Below are positions 1 to 7,657 of a DNA stretch of 10,958 bases, in pieces. The stretch's first letter is position 1. Each line of letters begins with the position of its first letter. The DNA lies in contig CAAAJI010000023.1 in the NCBI GenBank assembly GCA_900642245.1, positions 173,581 to 184,538 of the forward strand. Reading direction: 5' to 3'. Source of the DNA: Fragilaria radians (lineage: Eukaryota; Bacillariophyta; Fragilariophyceae; Fragilariales; Fragilariaceae). The translations under genes and the position numbers were made by a program. The notes beneath the pieces are model-generated. The model searched no databases. It was not told the DNA's origin and saw only the letters and a program-made list of their open reading frames with translations.

Positions 1-1115
1 CCTGCTTATCAATAAGGATACTAATTCGAGATTTCACGAATAAAAATTCTTTGTTGAATCAAAAGTAACATTAGTACAAATGATAAATGAGATGCCATCA
101 CATTTATCCTATCTGAGATTTCCGTAAAGCGCTTCAAATAATTTGATTGATGTCAAATGTAGGTTTGACTGAAAGTTCCTTAAAAAAGCCACACATGTCA
201 ACTCGAATTGGATTTCTTGTAAGAGCCATAGCTCACGAGGGATCAGCCTGCTGTAAAGATCATTTTGCAGGCACCAGAACTCAATTAGAGCAAAGCATTG
301 CGAGCTATATTGCTTTCTTTTATTCAGACTTTTAATTGAATTGGCACAGTCATACTTGGCTTGTGAGTGGAATCATTTCTTTATTTATCGTCTGTCATTG
401 CTTGTCACACAACTTTATCTACAATAGTCTCTCTGAAATTGAGTATCAAGGCTAGTGAATGATAATGTAAGGTACATAATCCAAAAGTGTGGATTTCTTC
501 CCAATTTCATACAATAACTCTATTTGCTCCTGTGCATTAGATGTAAGATTTTGTAGGATGCTCTCTAGAAAAAATATGTCTTTTACAATTGCCATAAAAT
601 TGAGTCAACAATCTATTTCCTTTTAAACGGAGCAACACCAATCACTTTCGAGGCAATCATATGTTTGTGAGAGCAATATGTGCCCTGCAAAAATGTACTA
701 TCGATGAGCAAAAAGTGGATTCGATTCTGAAGACGATGACAAAGCAAAATATTATTGGCGCAAGGTACATGTATGTCTTTAAAACCCATATGAAATACCT
801 AGGATATCATACAATTTGACGGTTTGAAGAATTCTTCATGCATGGCGTAAAATTGAAAGTGATAAAATCGCAATCTTGTTTAAGCCGAATCAATTGCATA
901 TGATCATTCCAAACTATTTACAATGCAATGAAAGAGAGTGGGGATTTGTTGTAAAATGTCTTTGTATACAATTTAAATGCATGACTCTAGTCCAAAGATT
1001 TCAAGGATTTCAGCATTCGAATTTTTAGAATCTAAGGATCTAAGGTCCAGGCTACAGGGCCCTCCTGTCTAAGGCCAGATAGTATTTCCAGAAAAGTCTC
1101 TTATACTTTAAATTA
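1..1115. other. Intergenic DNA downstream of the J-protein gene
   Basis: AT-rich sequence with no recognisable gene. It holds short ATG open frames at 150-335 (plus, 61 codons) and 661-819 (plus, 52 codons), neither of which resembles a family I know. A 14-bp perfect palindrome, TGAAGAATTCTTCA, lies at 825-838. The segment just before 1116 would carry the 3' UTR of the minus-strand J-protein gene. I could not identify a clear polyadenylation signal there. Confidence 0.5.
661..819 (+). CDS. Possible small ORF, 52 aa, unknown
   Basis: This ATG-to-TGA frame has a protein-like composition: it is basic, contains 'TIDEQKVDSILKTMTKQ', and ends in a tyrosine-rich tail. The same frame is open back to a TGA at 601-603, so the coding-like stretch is about 72 codons and could be a terminal exon whose upstream part I cannot find. 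I recognise no domain. A chance open frame in AT-rich DNA is the main alternative, so confidence is low. Confidence 0.15.
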   Translation: MFVRAICALQKCTIDEQKVDSILKTMTKQNIIGARYMYVFKTHMKYLGYHTI

Positions 1116-1757
1116 CTATTTCCTTCTTCGTCTAAGTTCGCCATCTATGGTTCGATGCCTATAGGAGATATCGCCTGCTTCAATTCGGAAAACTGAATCT
1201 GCATTACCCCCCGAGTTGTGAATAGCTGTAATACTCTTCGCAAGTTGCCACATACCTCCGTCACGATCTAATCCACCACCACATTCTTCTGTCATTTCTG
1301 CCACTTCCTTCATAGTCTGTGGATCTAAATCAACGTCAAACGGATTTTTCATTCCAGTCTCCTTTTTGAACCAGTCGTCGAAATTTCCAAGTTGACTTGC
1401 ATCTTCCTTCAGCATGATGAATCCATCTGGAGTTTCTATTAGCTTTTCGAAGGCAAGTCTGGCTGTGATGAAGACATCGCGTAGGCGATTCCGATCTTCA
1501 TCTGCTTTGATATTCGCTGTATCCGGATGATGCTCCATAGCAATTTTTAAGAATCTTTTCTTTGCCTCCTTGTATGGAGTACCTTCATCAATTCCAAGTA
1601 TAGTAAAGGGATCATCTTTCGTAGTAAGTCTTATGTTCAATGAGAAACCACGACACTGATCAATGACGCAAGTCAAGAAAGCAGGCCTAAGTCTCCGTTT
1701 CATGCATAAAGATGGCGACTTGACTATCGCTATCTGTGCGAAGTGGAAACAATTCAT
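1116..1757 (-). CDS. J-domain (DnaJ/Hsp40-like) co-chaperone, probably mitochondrial
   Basis: This 213-aa protein has a J domain at about residues 48-107: 'DDPFTILGIDEGT', a basic helix II ('YKEAKKRFLKIAMEHH'), the invariant HPD loop at H77-P78-D79, then helix III ('RDVFITARLAFEKLIE'). J domains bind Hsp70 partners and stimulate their ATPase through HPD. There is no Gly/Phe region or zinc-finger domain, so it is a type III (J-domain-only) protein. Residues 1-46 are rich in R/K and hydroxylated or hydrophobic residues with few acidic ones ('MKRRLRPAFLTC', then 'CRGFSLNIRL'), which resembles a mitochondrial presequence; the targeting is inferred. The C-terminal part (about 126-180) has 'DDWFKKETG' and a glycine-rich 'GGGLDRDGGMWQLAKSI' segment, and the chain ends in RRRRK. 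The ATG at 1757 has G at -3; Met19 (1703) could start a shorter form with a more typical presequence. The reading frame is uninterrupted and ends in TAG; no intron is needed. Confidence 0.85.
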   Translation of the reverse strand: MNCFHFAQIAIVKSPSLCMKRRLRPAFLTCVIDQCRGFSLNIRLTTKDDPFTILGIDEGTPYKEAKKRFLKIAMEHHPDTANIKADEDRNRLRDVFITARLAFEKLIETPDGFIMLKEDASQLGNFDDWFKKETGMKNPFDVDLDPQTMKEVAEMTEECGGGLDRDGGMWQLAKSITAIHNSGGNADSVFRIEAGDISYRHRTIDGELRRRRK

Positions 1758-2068
1758 GTCCTTGTGTGGAGTGTAGATTTATTCCTCTGCTTTATCCCTG
1801 TAAGCCTTTTCCATAATCGTTCGATGAAAAAATTCGCATCAATTATTGAAAACGAAAGTGTCTGCTTGTCTGTCTACACTGGATATGAATCAAATTTTTT
1901 TTCTTCGAGTACTTTGTTTTGTTATTGAAAACGAAAGTGTCTGTCTGTCTGTCCACACTACATATTAAAAAAATCTTCGAGTAGTTGGTCCCACAATCTT
2001 TGTAGTTGAACCAAAATGTCTGAGTATAGTAATGTTGTATGTTGTATTTGAAGTAATAACTTATGAAT
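1758..2068. other. J-protein upstream region with inserted repeat
   Basis: This 311-bp gap separates the J-protein start (minus strand) from the helicase relic. It must contain the J-gene promoter and 5' UTR. About half of it is the tandem repeat at 1843-1983. I see no recognisable promoter motif. Confidence 0.5.
1843..1983. repeat. Two tandem ~79-bp repeat units with a GACA-rich core
   Basis: Copy A (1843-1911) and copy B (1922-1983) both begin TTATTGAAAACGAAAGTGTC, continue with TCTGTCTGTC plus an 'ACACT' segment and a T- or A-rich stretch, and end CTTCGAGTA. They start 79 bp apart. On the minus strand the core reads GACAGACAGACACTTTCG. The shared ends and diverged middle suggest an old duplication of a small element rather than a simple microsatellite. 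The pair lies on the 3' side of the minus-strand helicase relic and immediately upstream of the J-protein gene. Confidence 0.7.
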
Positions 2069-2438
2069 TTACAACATTTTGAACATCATGATCATTTGAT
2101 CCAGTTTGTATGTTGATCTTTCCTGGATACTTACCTCATGACAAAGCCACATACAGCTGTCAATGTGTGATATATTTTTTGCTTCGAAGTATTCACCTAC
2201 CTGGTTGAAATACTGTCCGTGTGATTTATGTATTGCCATTGCAAATGCAACATAAAAGGAAATGTTCACCCTTGAAAGAGTAAAAGGCATTCTTGTGTCA
2301 TTGCAACAAAGAGCAATTATAGGTATCAAAACTTCCTCTTCTGTATACTTGCATTCAGTGAGTTTGCATCTCAATAGATATCTGACCTAGATATGCACCA
2401 TTGTCTTCTTCACTAACAAAATCGGCACTAAAAGAGCA
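2069..2438 (-). pseudogene. Relic of a Pif1/Helitron-type helicase C-terminus
   Basis: On the minus strand the frame open from 2386 to 2069 (residues numbered here from the TTG codon at 2374) has 'MPFTLSR' (29-35), then 'VAFAMAIHKSHGQ' (42-54), 'VGEYF' (59-63) and 'ISH' (68-70). These match, in order and spacing, the C-terminal signature of Pif1-family helicases: 'lPF.l.RrqFPv', 'FAmTinKsQGQt', 'VGlyL', 'FsHGQLYVAlSR'. Helitron transposons carry this helicase. Several conserved residues are lost: FPV is gone and KSQGQ has become KSHGQ. There is no ATG at the beginning (the frame opens after a TAG at 2387-2389). An overlapping frame (2355-2438) encodes 'CSFSADFVSEEDNGAY', resembling the '(Y)lSaDs' segment that lies further upstream in intact helicases, so a deletion plus a frameshift separates them. 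No Rep/HUH domain or Helitron termini were found. It is dead, and no function is expected. Confidence 0.65.
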
Positions 2439-3049
2439 CTAAGGTTTGATATAGAATAATACAATGATAAGTTGTAATCTATTTTACATTACCTTTTATT
2501 CTTTAGTCTTATGCAGTATCAGAACTTTTTGACCCTTCTCAAGAGAGGGTTATCAATGCAGTTGAAGAATAAGATCTTTTTATAAAGCTTCTTCCCAACT
2601 CTGTAGGCAATTCTCTTCAACTTCATAAGGACCAGTTGGTAGTTAATAAGGATAAGTTAGTTTAGCCTTTAGAATTTGTTTTCAATAGCTAACGCCTTAA
2701 TTAAATCTTTATATAGATCATTATTATAGCCGTCTTAGATTGGATCCGGTGCTGGATTGTAGGATGATACTTTCCATGAAAAACAAAATTTAATCTCAAC
2801 TAAGTTCAGCTCTTGAATCATTTCTTATAGTTAAACTAGTGGTCAATATTTAACAGGATAGTTTATTTGTAACTATCCATAGCTAGATGAGTAAATATAA
2901 GAATATTTTGATTCCATTACTATTTACTATGCGCTAACGGTACAAGGTCTATGTATACCGGTACACACACATATCTCTTTAGCTTTATACTTTATTATAC
3001 TGTTATTGCTTACAATTTATTGCGTTATTGATCCTTCAGTCAAGGTAAG
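2439..3049. other. Intergenic DNA, no clear gene
   Basis: AT-rich and mostly full of stops. A plus-strand stretch at 2510-2665 reads as 52 codons with one internal TAA (2570-2572) and looks mildly protein-like ('SELFDPSQERVINAVEE' before the stop). It follows a pyrimidine-AG (TTTTATTCTTTAG, ending at 2505) that could be a splice acceptor, but no partner exon was found. It may be part of the same decayed mobile element as the helicase relic. Confidence 0.4.
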
Positions 3050-3331
3050 TCAAACGAATGATTTGAATCTCCAGGTATGGGATTCAAAATCTTGCTGTTT
3101 ATCATCCATCTGCGAATCTTCAAGTTGAACCTTGAAAAATTCAGTAAGTATTGCCTTGTCATTATTCTGCAATGCTGTTTCAATTGGTCTAGAAGCATAA
3201 AATGTGATTTGGTAAATGAACAGGAAACCTGACAATCCTGTAGCGAATAATATAAATTTCAAATCGCAAAAGCCTCCAACATGCGTCATGTGAGAACATT
3301 TGTTTTTTAATTTCATCCATGACTTTCCCAT
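3050..3331 (-). CDS. Possible small single-pass membrane protein, 93 aa
   Basis: The frame starts at an ATG in a favourable context (AAAAATGG) and ends in TGA. The N-terminal 25 residues are basic and polar ('MGKSWMKLKNKCSHMTH'). A hydrophobic helix of about 20 residues follows ('FILFATGLSGFLFIYQITF', about 27-45). The rest is a soluble, mixed-charge tail ('RPIETALQNNDKAILTEFF', then a polar acidic stretch). This is the layout of a small membrane protein with one anchor. I recognise no family. The AT-rich context allows chance frames of this length, so a spurious ORF remains possible. There is no overlapping competing gene. Confidence 0.4.
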   Translation of the reverse strand: MGKSWMKLKNKCSHMTHVGGFCDLKFILFATGLSGFLFIYQITFYASRPIETALQNNDKAILTEFFKVQLEDSQMDDKQQDFESHTWRFKSFV

Positions 3332-4179
3332 TTTTCAAAATAGGCCTATCGAGCCCTTACGCTATATATTGTGCAAATACTTCATGGAACTATCTGAATT
3401 ACAAGTTTCAACATAGATATAGTACGTAAGTATGGGTTTCATGGTACAACCCATGCGCTGCCATGCTCGACAAAATTCGATGTGCATGCGTCAGTCTGTG
3501 AATAAATATTCCAAAGAAGAAAGTAAATACAAATTAACATTGACAGAAGCAATAAAAAGAGAATGTCAACTAGAGGAGGAAATGCTAGTCGAAGAGTAGC
3601 AGAGGCAAGTGTTAGTAATGAAGGAAGGAGTGGACAGCAAAGTAAGAAGCAACATGAAAGGAAGCAAAATAAGAAAGAGAAAGGAAAAGGGAATACAATA
3701 CAAATTTGGCAGGCAGGCTGATAGAAAGAGGTAAACATTTTAAAAGAGGAGAACGATTCAAAATTGTATCTAATTTTTACCTAGTTATCAACAGTCATAA
3801 ATTCTATATGTTAATAAAAATCACTGATGCTCTATCCAGCATTCATAGTCTGCTTTGCAGCACAATTGTTCACTACAATTTAAAATGCAGTTCTATAGCT
3901 TTTAACAACATAAGCATGGCCCACGCATGTCATACAATTCCCTATCGTTACCCCATACGTAGTTCATCAGCCCCTGTGATCATGCTTTTACCATTGATTT
4001 TTCCTGTTTACTCCTTCACTCCACTATACTCCCATATAACTTCCACATAGAATTTTAAATTTTCCTGTGTCACAACATGTGAATTAGGCTCTTTAAGCAT
4101 ATTTTATGGAGAGATGGAGCCAAGGTTTTAGGACTTGCTTCACCAGCACAAAGACTTTAGGAGTGGTTTTTTATGGCCA
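3332..4179. other. Intergenic DNA with a purine-rich block
   Basis: There is no confident gene here. The plus strand at 3555-3735 is strongly purine-rich (many AAG/GAA/AGG runs). It includes an ATG frame of 52 codons at 3563-3721 encoding a basic, K/R/Q/S-rich peptide beginning 'MSTRGGNASRR'. The opposite strand of the same block gives an artificially hydrophobic, Leu/Phe/Cys-rich frame. The remainder is unremarkable AT-rich DNA. Confidence 0.4.
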
Positions 4180-4690
4180 ATTGAGTCATAGCGTCAATTT
4201 CAAGTCAAATCCGAAAGTCCAATGCTAAATCAAGGCTTTAATGATGGTGTAAAGTTCTCTAATGGCAAGTTGATTCAAGTCTAATGTCAAGCCAATTCAA
4301 GGCTTAAACTCAAGTCTGGTGAAAGTTTAAGACTTTGATCTCAAAGTCAAGTCAAGCCCAAAAATCAAATGTCAAGTTAAGTCTTCAATGTCAATATCAG
4401 TCCGATTCAAGGCTGACGTTAAGTCAAAATCTTTATGTCTATGCCATCCTCAGTGTCAGGTCAAGTCTGACATCAAGTCACGCTTCCATATCCAACTCAA
4501 ATCTGATGTCAAGTCAAGGCATTGATGTCAACATCGAGTTGATTCAAGTCCTACATCAAGTCAAGGCTTCAATATTGATGTCAAGTTGGTTGAAGTCTTA
4601 AAGTCAACTCCAATTAAGTCTGATTCAAGTCTTAAAATCATGTCTAAATCAAAAACGTTTCAAGACAAGTCAAAGCTTGAGCTTGACTTT
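4180..4690. repeat. Degenerate TCAAGTC-rich minisatellite-like array
   Basis: About 500 bp are built from variants of TCAAGTC, TCAAGGCTT and GATGTCAA. Clear TCAAGTC-type (or one-mismatch) anchors lie at 4200, 4274, 4310, 4347, 4372, 4461, 4497, 4544, 4591 and 4624. Spacing is often 36-37 or 47 bp, so the original unit was probably a composite of about 36-47 bp that has since diverged and lost pieces. The block ends in a near-palindrome, AAGTCAAAGCTTGAGCTTGACTT, at 4667-4689. One strand happens to be open for 267 bp (4335-4601), but its translation just mirrors the repeat and starts at TTG, so I do not call a gene. Confidence 0.75.
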
Positions 4691-4695
4691 CTTTA

Positions 4696-4773
4696 GGGGC
4701 AACTAAAAAAGCGAAAGGCGTAGTCCGAGGCGTGAATTATAGTAGTAGGAATACTTGTCTTTAGTTGCTACCC
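4696..4773. mobile_element. 78-bp element with imperfect terminal inverted repeats
   Basis: The left end GGGGCAACTAAA (4696-4707) pairs with the right end TTTAGTTGCTACCC (4760-4773); the only difference is a 2-nt TA insertion in the right arm. The interior is more GC-rich than its surroundings and contains GCGAAAGGCGTAGTCCGAGG. The size and ends suit a tiny MITE-like or foldback element. It abuts the TCAAGTC array. I could not identify a target-site duplication, so the mobile nature is inferred. Confidence 0.4.
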
Positions 4774-5333
4774 AGTATCGGGAATTACAGCAAAGTACCT
4801 TTTGATTTTCAGTTATGAATTTGCATCAATGGAAAGGCCTTGGACTTTGCAAGAGTGTTTATGAACCAAGAATATTGCTACTTTCTTTTTATGGTAATTC
4901 CTTTCGAAACAATGCGGGGAAATGGGGTCTTAATTTGGGAGTCACTTAACTAAGTCGCTTAAACCGAAGCAATTAGGTGAACTCCAAGATACTTAGTTAA
5001 GAAATCGGTTCTCTCAATGACTTCATTTAAGTATTTTTTTATATCTCGACATTATTGTCCATTAAATTAATTTGATGACAAGATTTCTCATATAGTATTT
5101 CTAAAAGCACGCTTAAAAGTCAGTCGACAATATTCCGATTGAAAACCCAAGCCATTAGATAGTTTTAAAAGCCATTCACTTTAGGGTCGGCGTCATATTT
5201 AGCGAAAATCTCGTAGAGAACATTGTTCATATTGCCTTGAAATAAATAAATGGATTGCATGCTGATTCCCGAATTCGTAGAACAAAAACACATGTAATTC
5301 CCTAGTCATTGTCACCAAAAATTTGGATTCTGT
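4774..5333. other. Upstream region of the DUF6824-type gene
   Basis: This 560-bp non-coding stretch precedes the plus-strand gene at 5334. It contains a perfect 11-bp inverted repeat, CTTAACTAAGT (4945-4955) and ACTTAGTTAAG (4991-5001), with a 35-nt spacer. A stop in the gene's frame at 5295-5297 bounds the coding region on the 5' side. I see no TATA box or other identifiable promoter element that I would defend. Confidence 0.5.
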
Positions 5334-6386
5334 ATGCAATCTTATCAAACTTCACACGGTCTTTACAGAAAAATGACGAGCAACTTTCTATTCGACAATG
5401 AAGGAATCGCAACGATAGACATACTTTGTGGACGTAAAAAATTCATTTACAATCACACCGGTAAGCATCATATTGCATCCACACCAATCTTCAGTGCAAT
5501 GGAGAATTCGCCCACACAGAATTTGCCATATCTTACCCGATATCTCAAAGGAAATCGGCGCTTCAGATTCATTATTGGGTTAAATCGTGATCGCTACGTA
5601 TTTGCACCAAATCGGGCATCTAAAGGAGTCGTGGTCAACTCAATTGTCAACCAAGTTCAGCTGGCAGGCGGACGTTTCCTTGAACGCACTAATCATTTTT
5701 GCTACGGAGAAATCTGGTCACCTATTAACCCAGCAGTTGCGAGGCAGAAGGTCGCACATGCACTTAGAGATAAGTACCCCCTCGATTCAGAAGGAAAGGT
5801 TTTTTGCAGGCTCAAAACGGATATAGCCAGTCTTTCAAGGCAGTTTGGGATAAGGGAGGATCATCTTTATCATTTGATTAATTGTTATGTCCTGAGTACA
5901 GATCTACCTAGGATGGAGCACGCTTCTGACAATTACATCGAAGGAATTCTTTTTCAAGAGATAGCTCATTTACTGAATTCTCAAGTGGAATTAGCAATGC
6001 ACAACAAAAAAGTCATGAATAAGGATCACTTCATGAGCATAGAATCGATCCCCAAGGTTAAACCGAGGAAATGCCCTGTGGTTAATTGCCACAGGGATGG
6101 AATATATAGCCGCTGCATGATCATTTCAGATGTCACAGCATCCATTAATAATGATTTAGCAACAGATATTGATAGCCATTCGATGAATACTGTACCGGCC
6201 AAATGTACAGCTATTTCGTGCATACGCCTGGATGATGTTGAAAAGTACAACCTTTCCTTCATTGATGAATTTGACCATAAGGTTGACAAATCCCTTGAAG
6301 TTGAAGCTCTAATGGATGACTTACCAGAGGGCTTTTCCGAAAAAGATTGTGAAGAACTTATTTCCTCATTAGATCATATTTCATGA
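5334..6386 (+). CDS. DUF6824-type diatom protein, one in-frame intron
   Basis: The frame is open for 350 codons, but a 90-nt intron (5461-5550) probably lies inside, giving a 320-aa mature product. After splicing, the N-terminal domain reads 'DILCGRKKFIYNHTG' joined to 'NRRFRFIIGLNRDRY', then 'IVNQVQLAGGRFLER', a Trp (W128), and 'ARQKVAHALRDK'. This is the order of conserved blocks in the DUF6824-type family (CGR, NHxGNrrFR, GGRFL, W, AR.K...ALR), which is expanded in diatoms and whose function is not established; nuclear or regulatory roles are only suspected. The C-terminal half is not conserved to my eye. It has Cys/His patches ('CPVVNCHRDGIYSRC' at 247-261, 'CTAISC' at 291-296) and an acidic tail ('EALMDDLPEGFSEKDCEEL', 324-342). 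Start choice: the first ATG (5334) has a poor context, while Met14 (5373) has A at -3, so 5373 may be the true start. The TGA stop is at 6384-6386. Confidence 0.75.
   Translation: MQSYQTSHGLYRKMTSNFLFDNEGIATIDILCGRKKFIYNHTGKHHIASTPIFSAMENSPTQNLPYLTRYLKGNRRFRFIIGLNRDRYVFAPNRASKGVVVNSIVNQVQLAGGRFLERTNHFCYGEIWSPINPAVARQKVAHALRDKYPLDSEGKVFCRLKTDIASLSRQFGIREDHLYHLINCYVLSTDLPRMEHASDNYIEGILFQEIAHLLNSQVELAMHNKKVMNKDHFMSIESIPKVKPRKCPVVNCHRDGIYSRCMIISDVTASINNDLATDIDSHSMNTVPAKCTAISCIRLDDVEKYNLSFIDEFDHKVDKSLEVEALMDDLPEGFSEKDCEELISSLDHIS
5461..5550 (+). other. Probable 90-nt GT-AG intron, stop-free and in frame
   Basis: The donor is G|GTAAGC at 5461 and the acceptor is CTCAAAG| at 5550. Removing this piece joins g5460 to ga5551-5552 as a glycine codon and restores the family motif 'NHTGNRRFR', which the unspliced frame interrupts with 30 unrelated residues. 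A CTTAC at 5532-5536 could serve as branch site. Because the length is a multiple of three with no stop, the unspliced transcript is also translatable, so a simple ORF call would miss the intron. Confidence 0.8.
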
Positions 6387-7657
6387 GATGTATAGACATT
6401 GAAAGGTTAATCTCATGAGTTTCCCGAACATCTAGTAACATTTTCAAATCTCCAGACATGTGGATTAGTTGATGACTTAAGAAACCGAACAGAATTACTG
6501 CAATAATTTATACAATGTCATTCATAGCCGGTAGAGTGTTGTATCATGCTATAATTTAACATCAAGTGACAACAGTTGTAACGTATCCTGCAACTTCTAT
6601 GAATGGATACAAGCAGGCATTTTAATGTGGTTAGCATATTTCTTCATTCATTGCAAGGAAACTCGCTTTACCCAGACACAATTGGGACACAAAAAAGAAC
6701 ACGTTGTCATGTAGAGACATTAAATTATATACATTGATTCAAAATTGTTGTACATGTGTTCAAAGAGAAATAGTAGCTTCGCTTAAATTCCTCGACACCT
6801 AAGACCTGAATATAAACAGCATTTTTTTCAGTTGAGAGAGTTGACTATCGTTATCTTATTATGAAAAGTCAAGTTAAATCTGGACATTGTTTGAGGGGTA
6901 TGAATATGTTGTTCTCCATTTTTTACCTCTTTCAATTTATGCGTTTTTGATGATGCATGGAACCTTTCTAAACTTTGTGAACACGGAGACATGTGAGAGT
7001 TGTGAGATTCCTTAGAAAGTGGCAAGATGATTGAATGGCTTATGATAGGAATAGTGTCAGAAATTAGCATTTATATTCAATAAGTAGTATGTTAAGTACC
7101 TCTTGCAGCCAATTTAATCACACTTTACGTATGGAAAGACGGAAGAAGATGCGAGTGATCTCCTTAAAAAGCCTCTGAAGGAGATGCTCCATTATCTTTT
7201 CAGGAAATTTTATTTTGCATGCCATAAGTCAATCAGCAACAAGAATTTAGGAAAATTAGGAAATGTATGCTAGAAAGTATAAAGAAAGCAAAGTTTGTCT
7301 TGAGTAAATGTGGAATGAAAAAGAAATATACTTTAACGAAAAGAAAAAGTTGAAATGAATCATTTAAAAGATCGCAAGAAGTTTATAAGGTTTGTGCAGA
7401 AAGTTGTCAGATTACTGTGACACAAATTTATGTAGGATAAAATCTAAAATACTAGAATAAGTTTCAGAAGAGATTCAAAGAGCTCGAACTTGGATCTTAG
7501 GATCTCAGATGATTTAATTTGAAAGATATCATGGATATATTATCAGAGTGTCTTTTATATATCCTATAGGAAGCTATACTGTGTAAATTTGAAGGGGAAA
7601 TCTAGAGGATTTCACAAAGAACTGTTTAGTTAATTCTGTTGCTGCTATGTTTAATCA
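6387..7657. other. Intergenic DNA, no convincing gene
   Basis: AT-rich and dense in stops on both strands. A plus-strand run of 51 codons without ATG at its head (7118-7273) looks mildly protein-like ('TEEDASDLLKKPLKEMLHY') but has no recognisable family and no flanking support. An 80-codon minus-strand frame at 6828-7070 is low in any protein signature and has a weak start context. The first part after 6386 would be the 3' UTR of the DUF6824-type gene. Confidence 0.45.

Noticed and set aside
147..335. 62-codon plus-strand frame near the left end
   Set aside because: It starts at TTG (first ATG at 150), shows no recognisable motif and is of a length expected by chance in this DNA.
2090..2150. 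Apparent splice donor GAG|GTAAGTAT on the minus strand
   Set aside because: The residues across it still align with the Pif1/Helitron helicase C-terminus, so it is more likely decayed coding sequence than a real donor.
3563..3721. 52-codon plus-strand frame rich in Lys, Arg and Gln
   Set aside because: The composition follows from the purine-rich block. It has a good start context but no family or exon support.
3439..3738. 99-aa hydrophobic minus-strand frame that looks like a multi-pass membrane protein
   Set aside because: It is the complement of a purine-rich block, which automatically gives runs of Leu, Phe, Ser and Cys. There is no balanced loop or charge pattern.
3706..4050. 114-codon plus-strand frame
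   Set aside because: It starts at TTG rather than ATG, and the translation is low in protein-like features.
4335..4601. 88-codon plus-strand frame
   Set aside because: It lies entirely inside the TCAAGTC repeat array and starts at TTG; its open state comes from the repeat.
5587..5826. 79-codon plus-strand frame inside the DUF6824-type gene
   Set aside because: It is an overlapping frame of a gene with clear domain conservation.
6026..6289. 87-codon minus-strand frame
   Set aside because: It is the antisense of the DUF6824-type coding region and has no signature.
6828..7070. 80-codon minus-strand frame
   Set aside because: It has a weak start context, a His/Ser/Ile-rich composition without a motif, and no neighbouring support.
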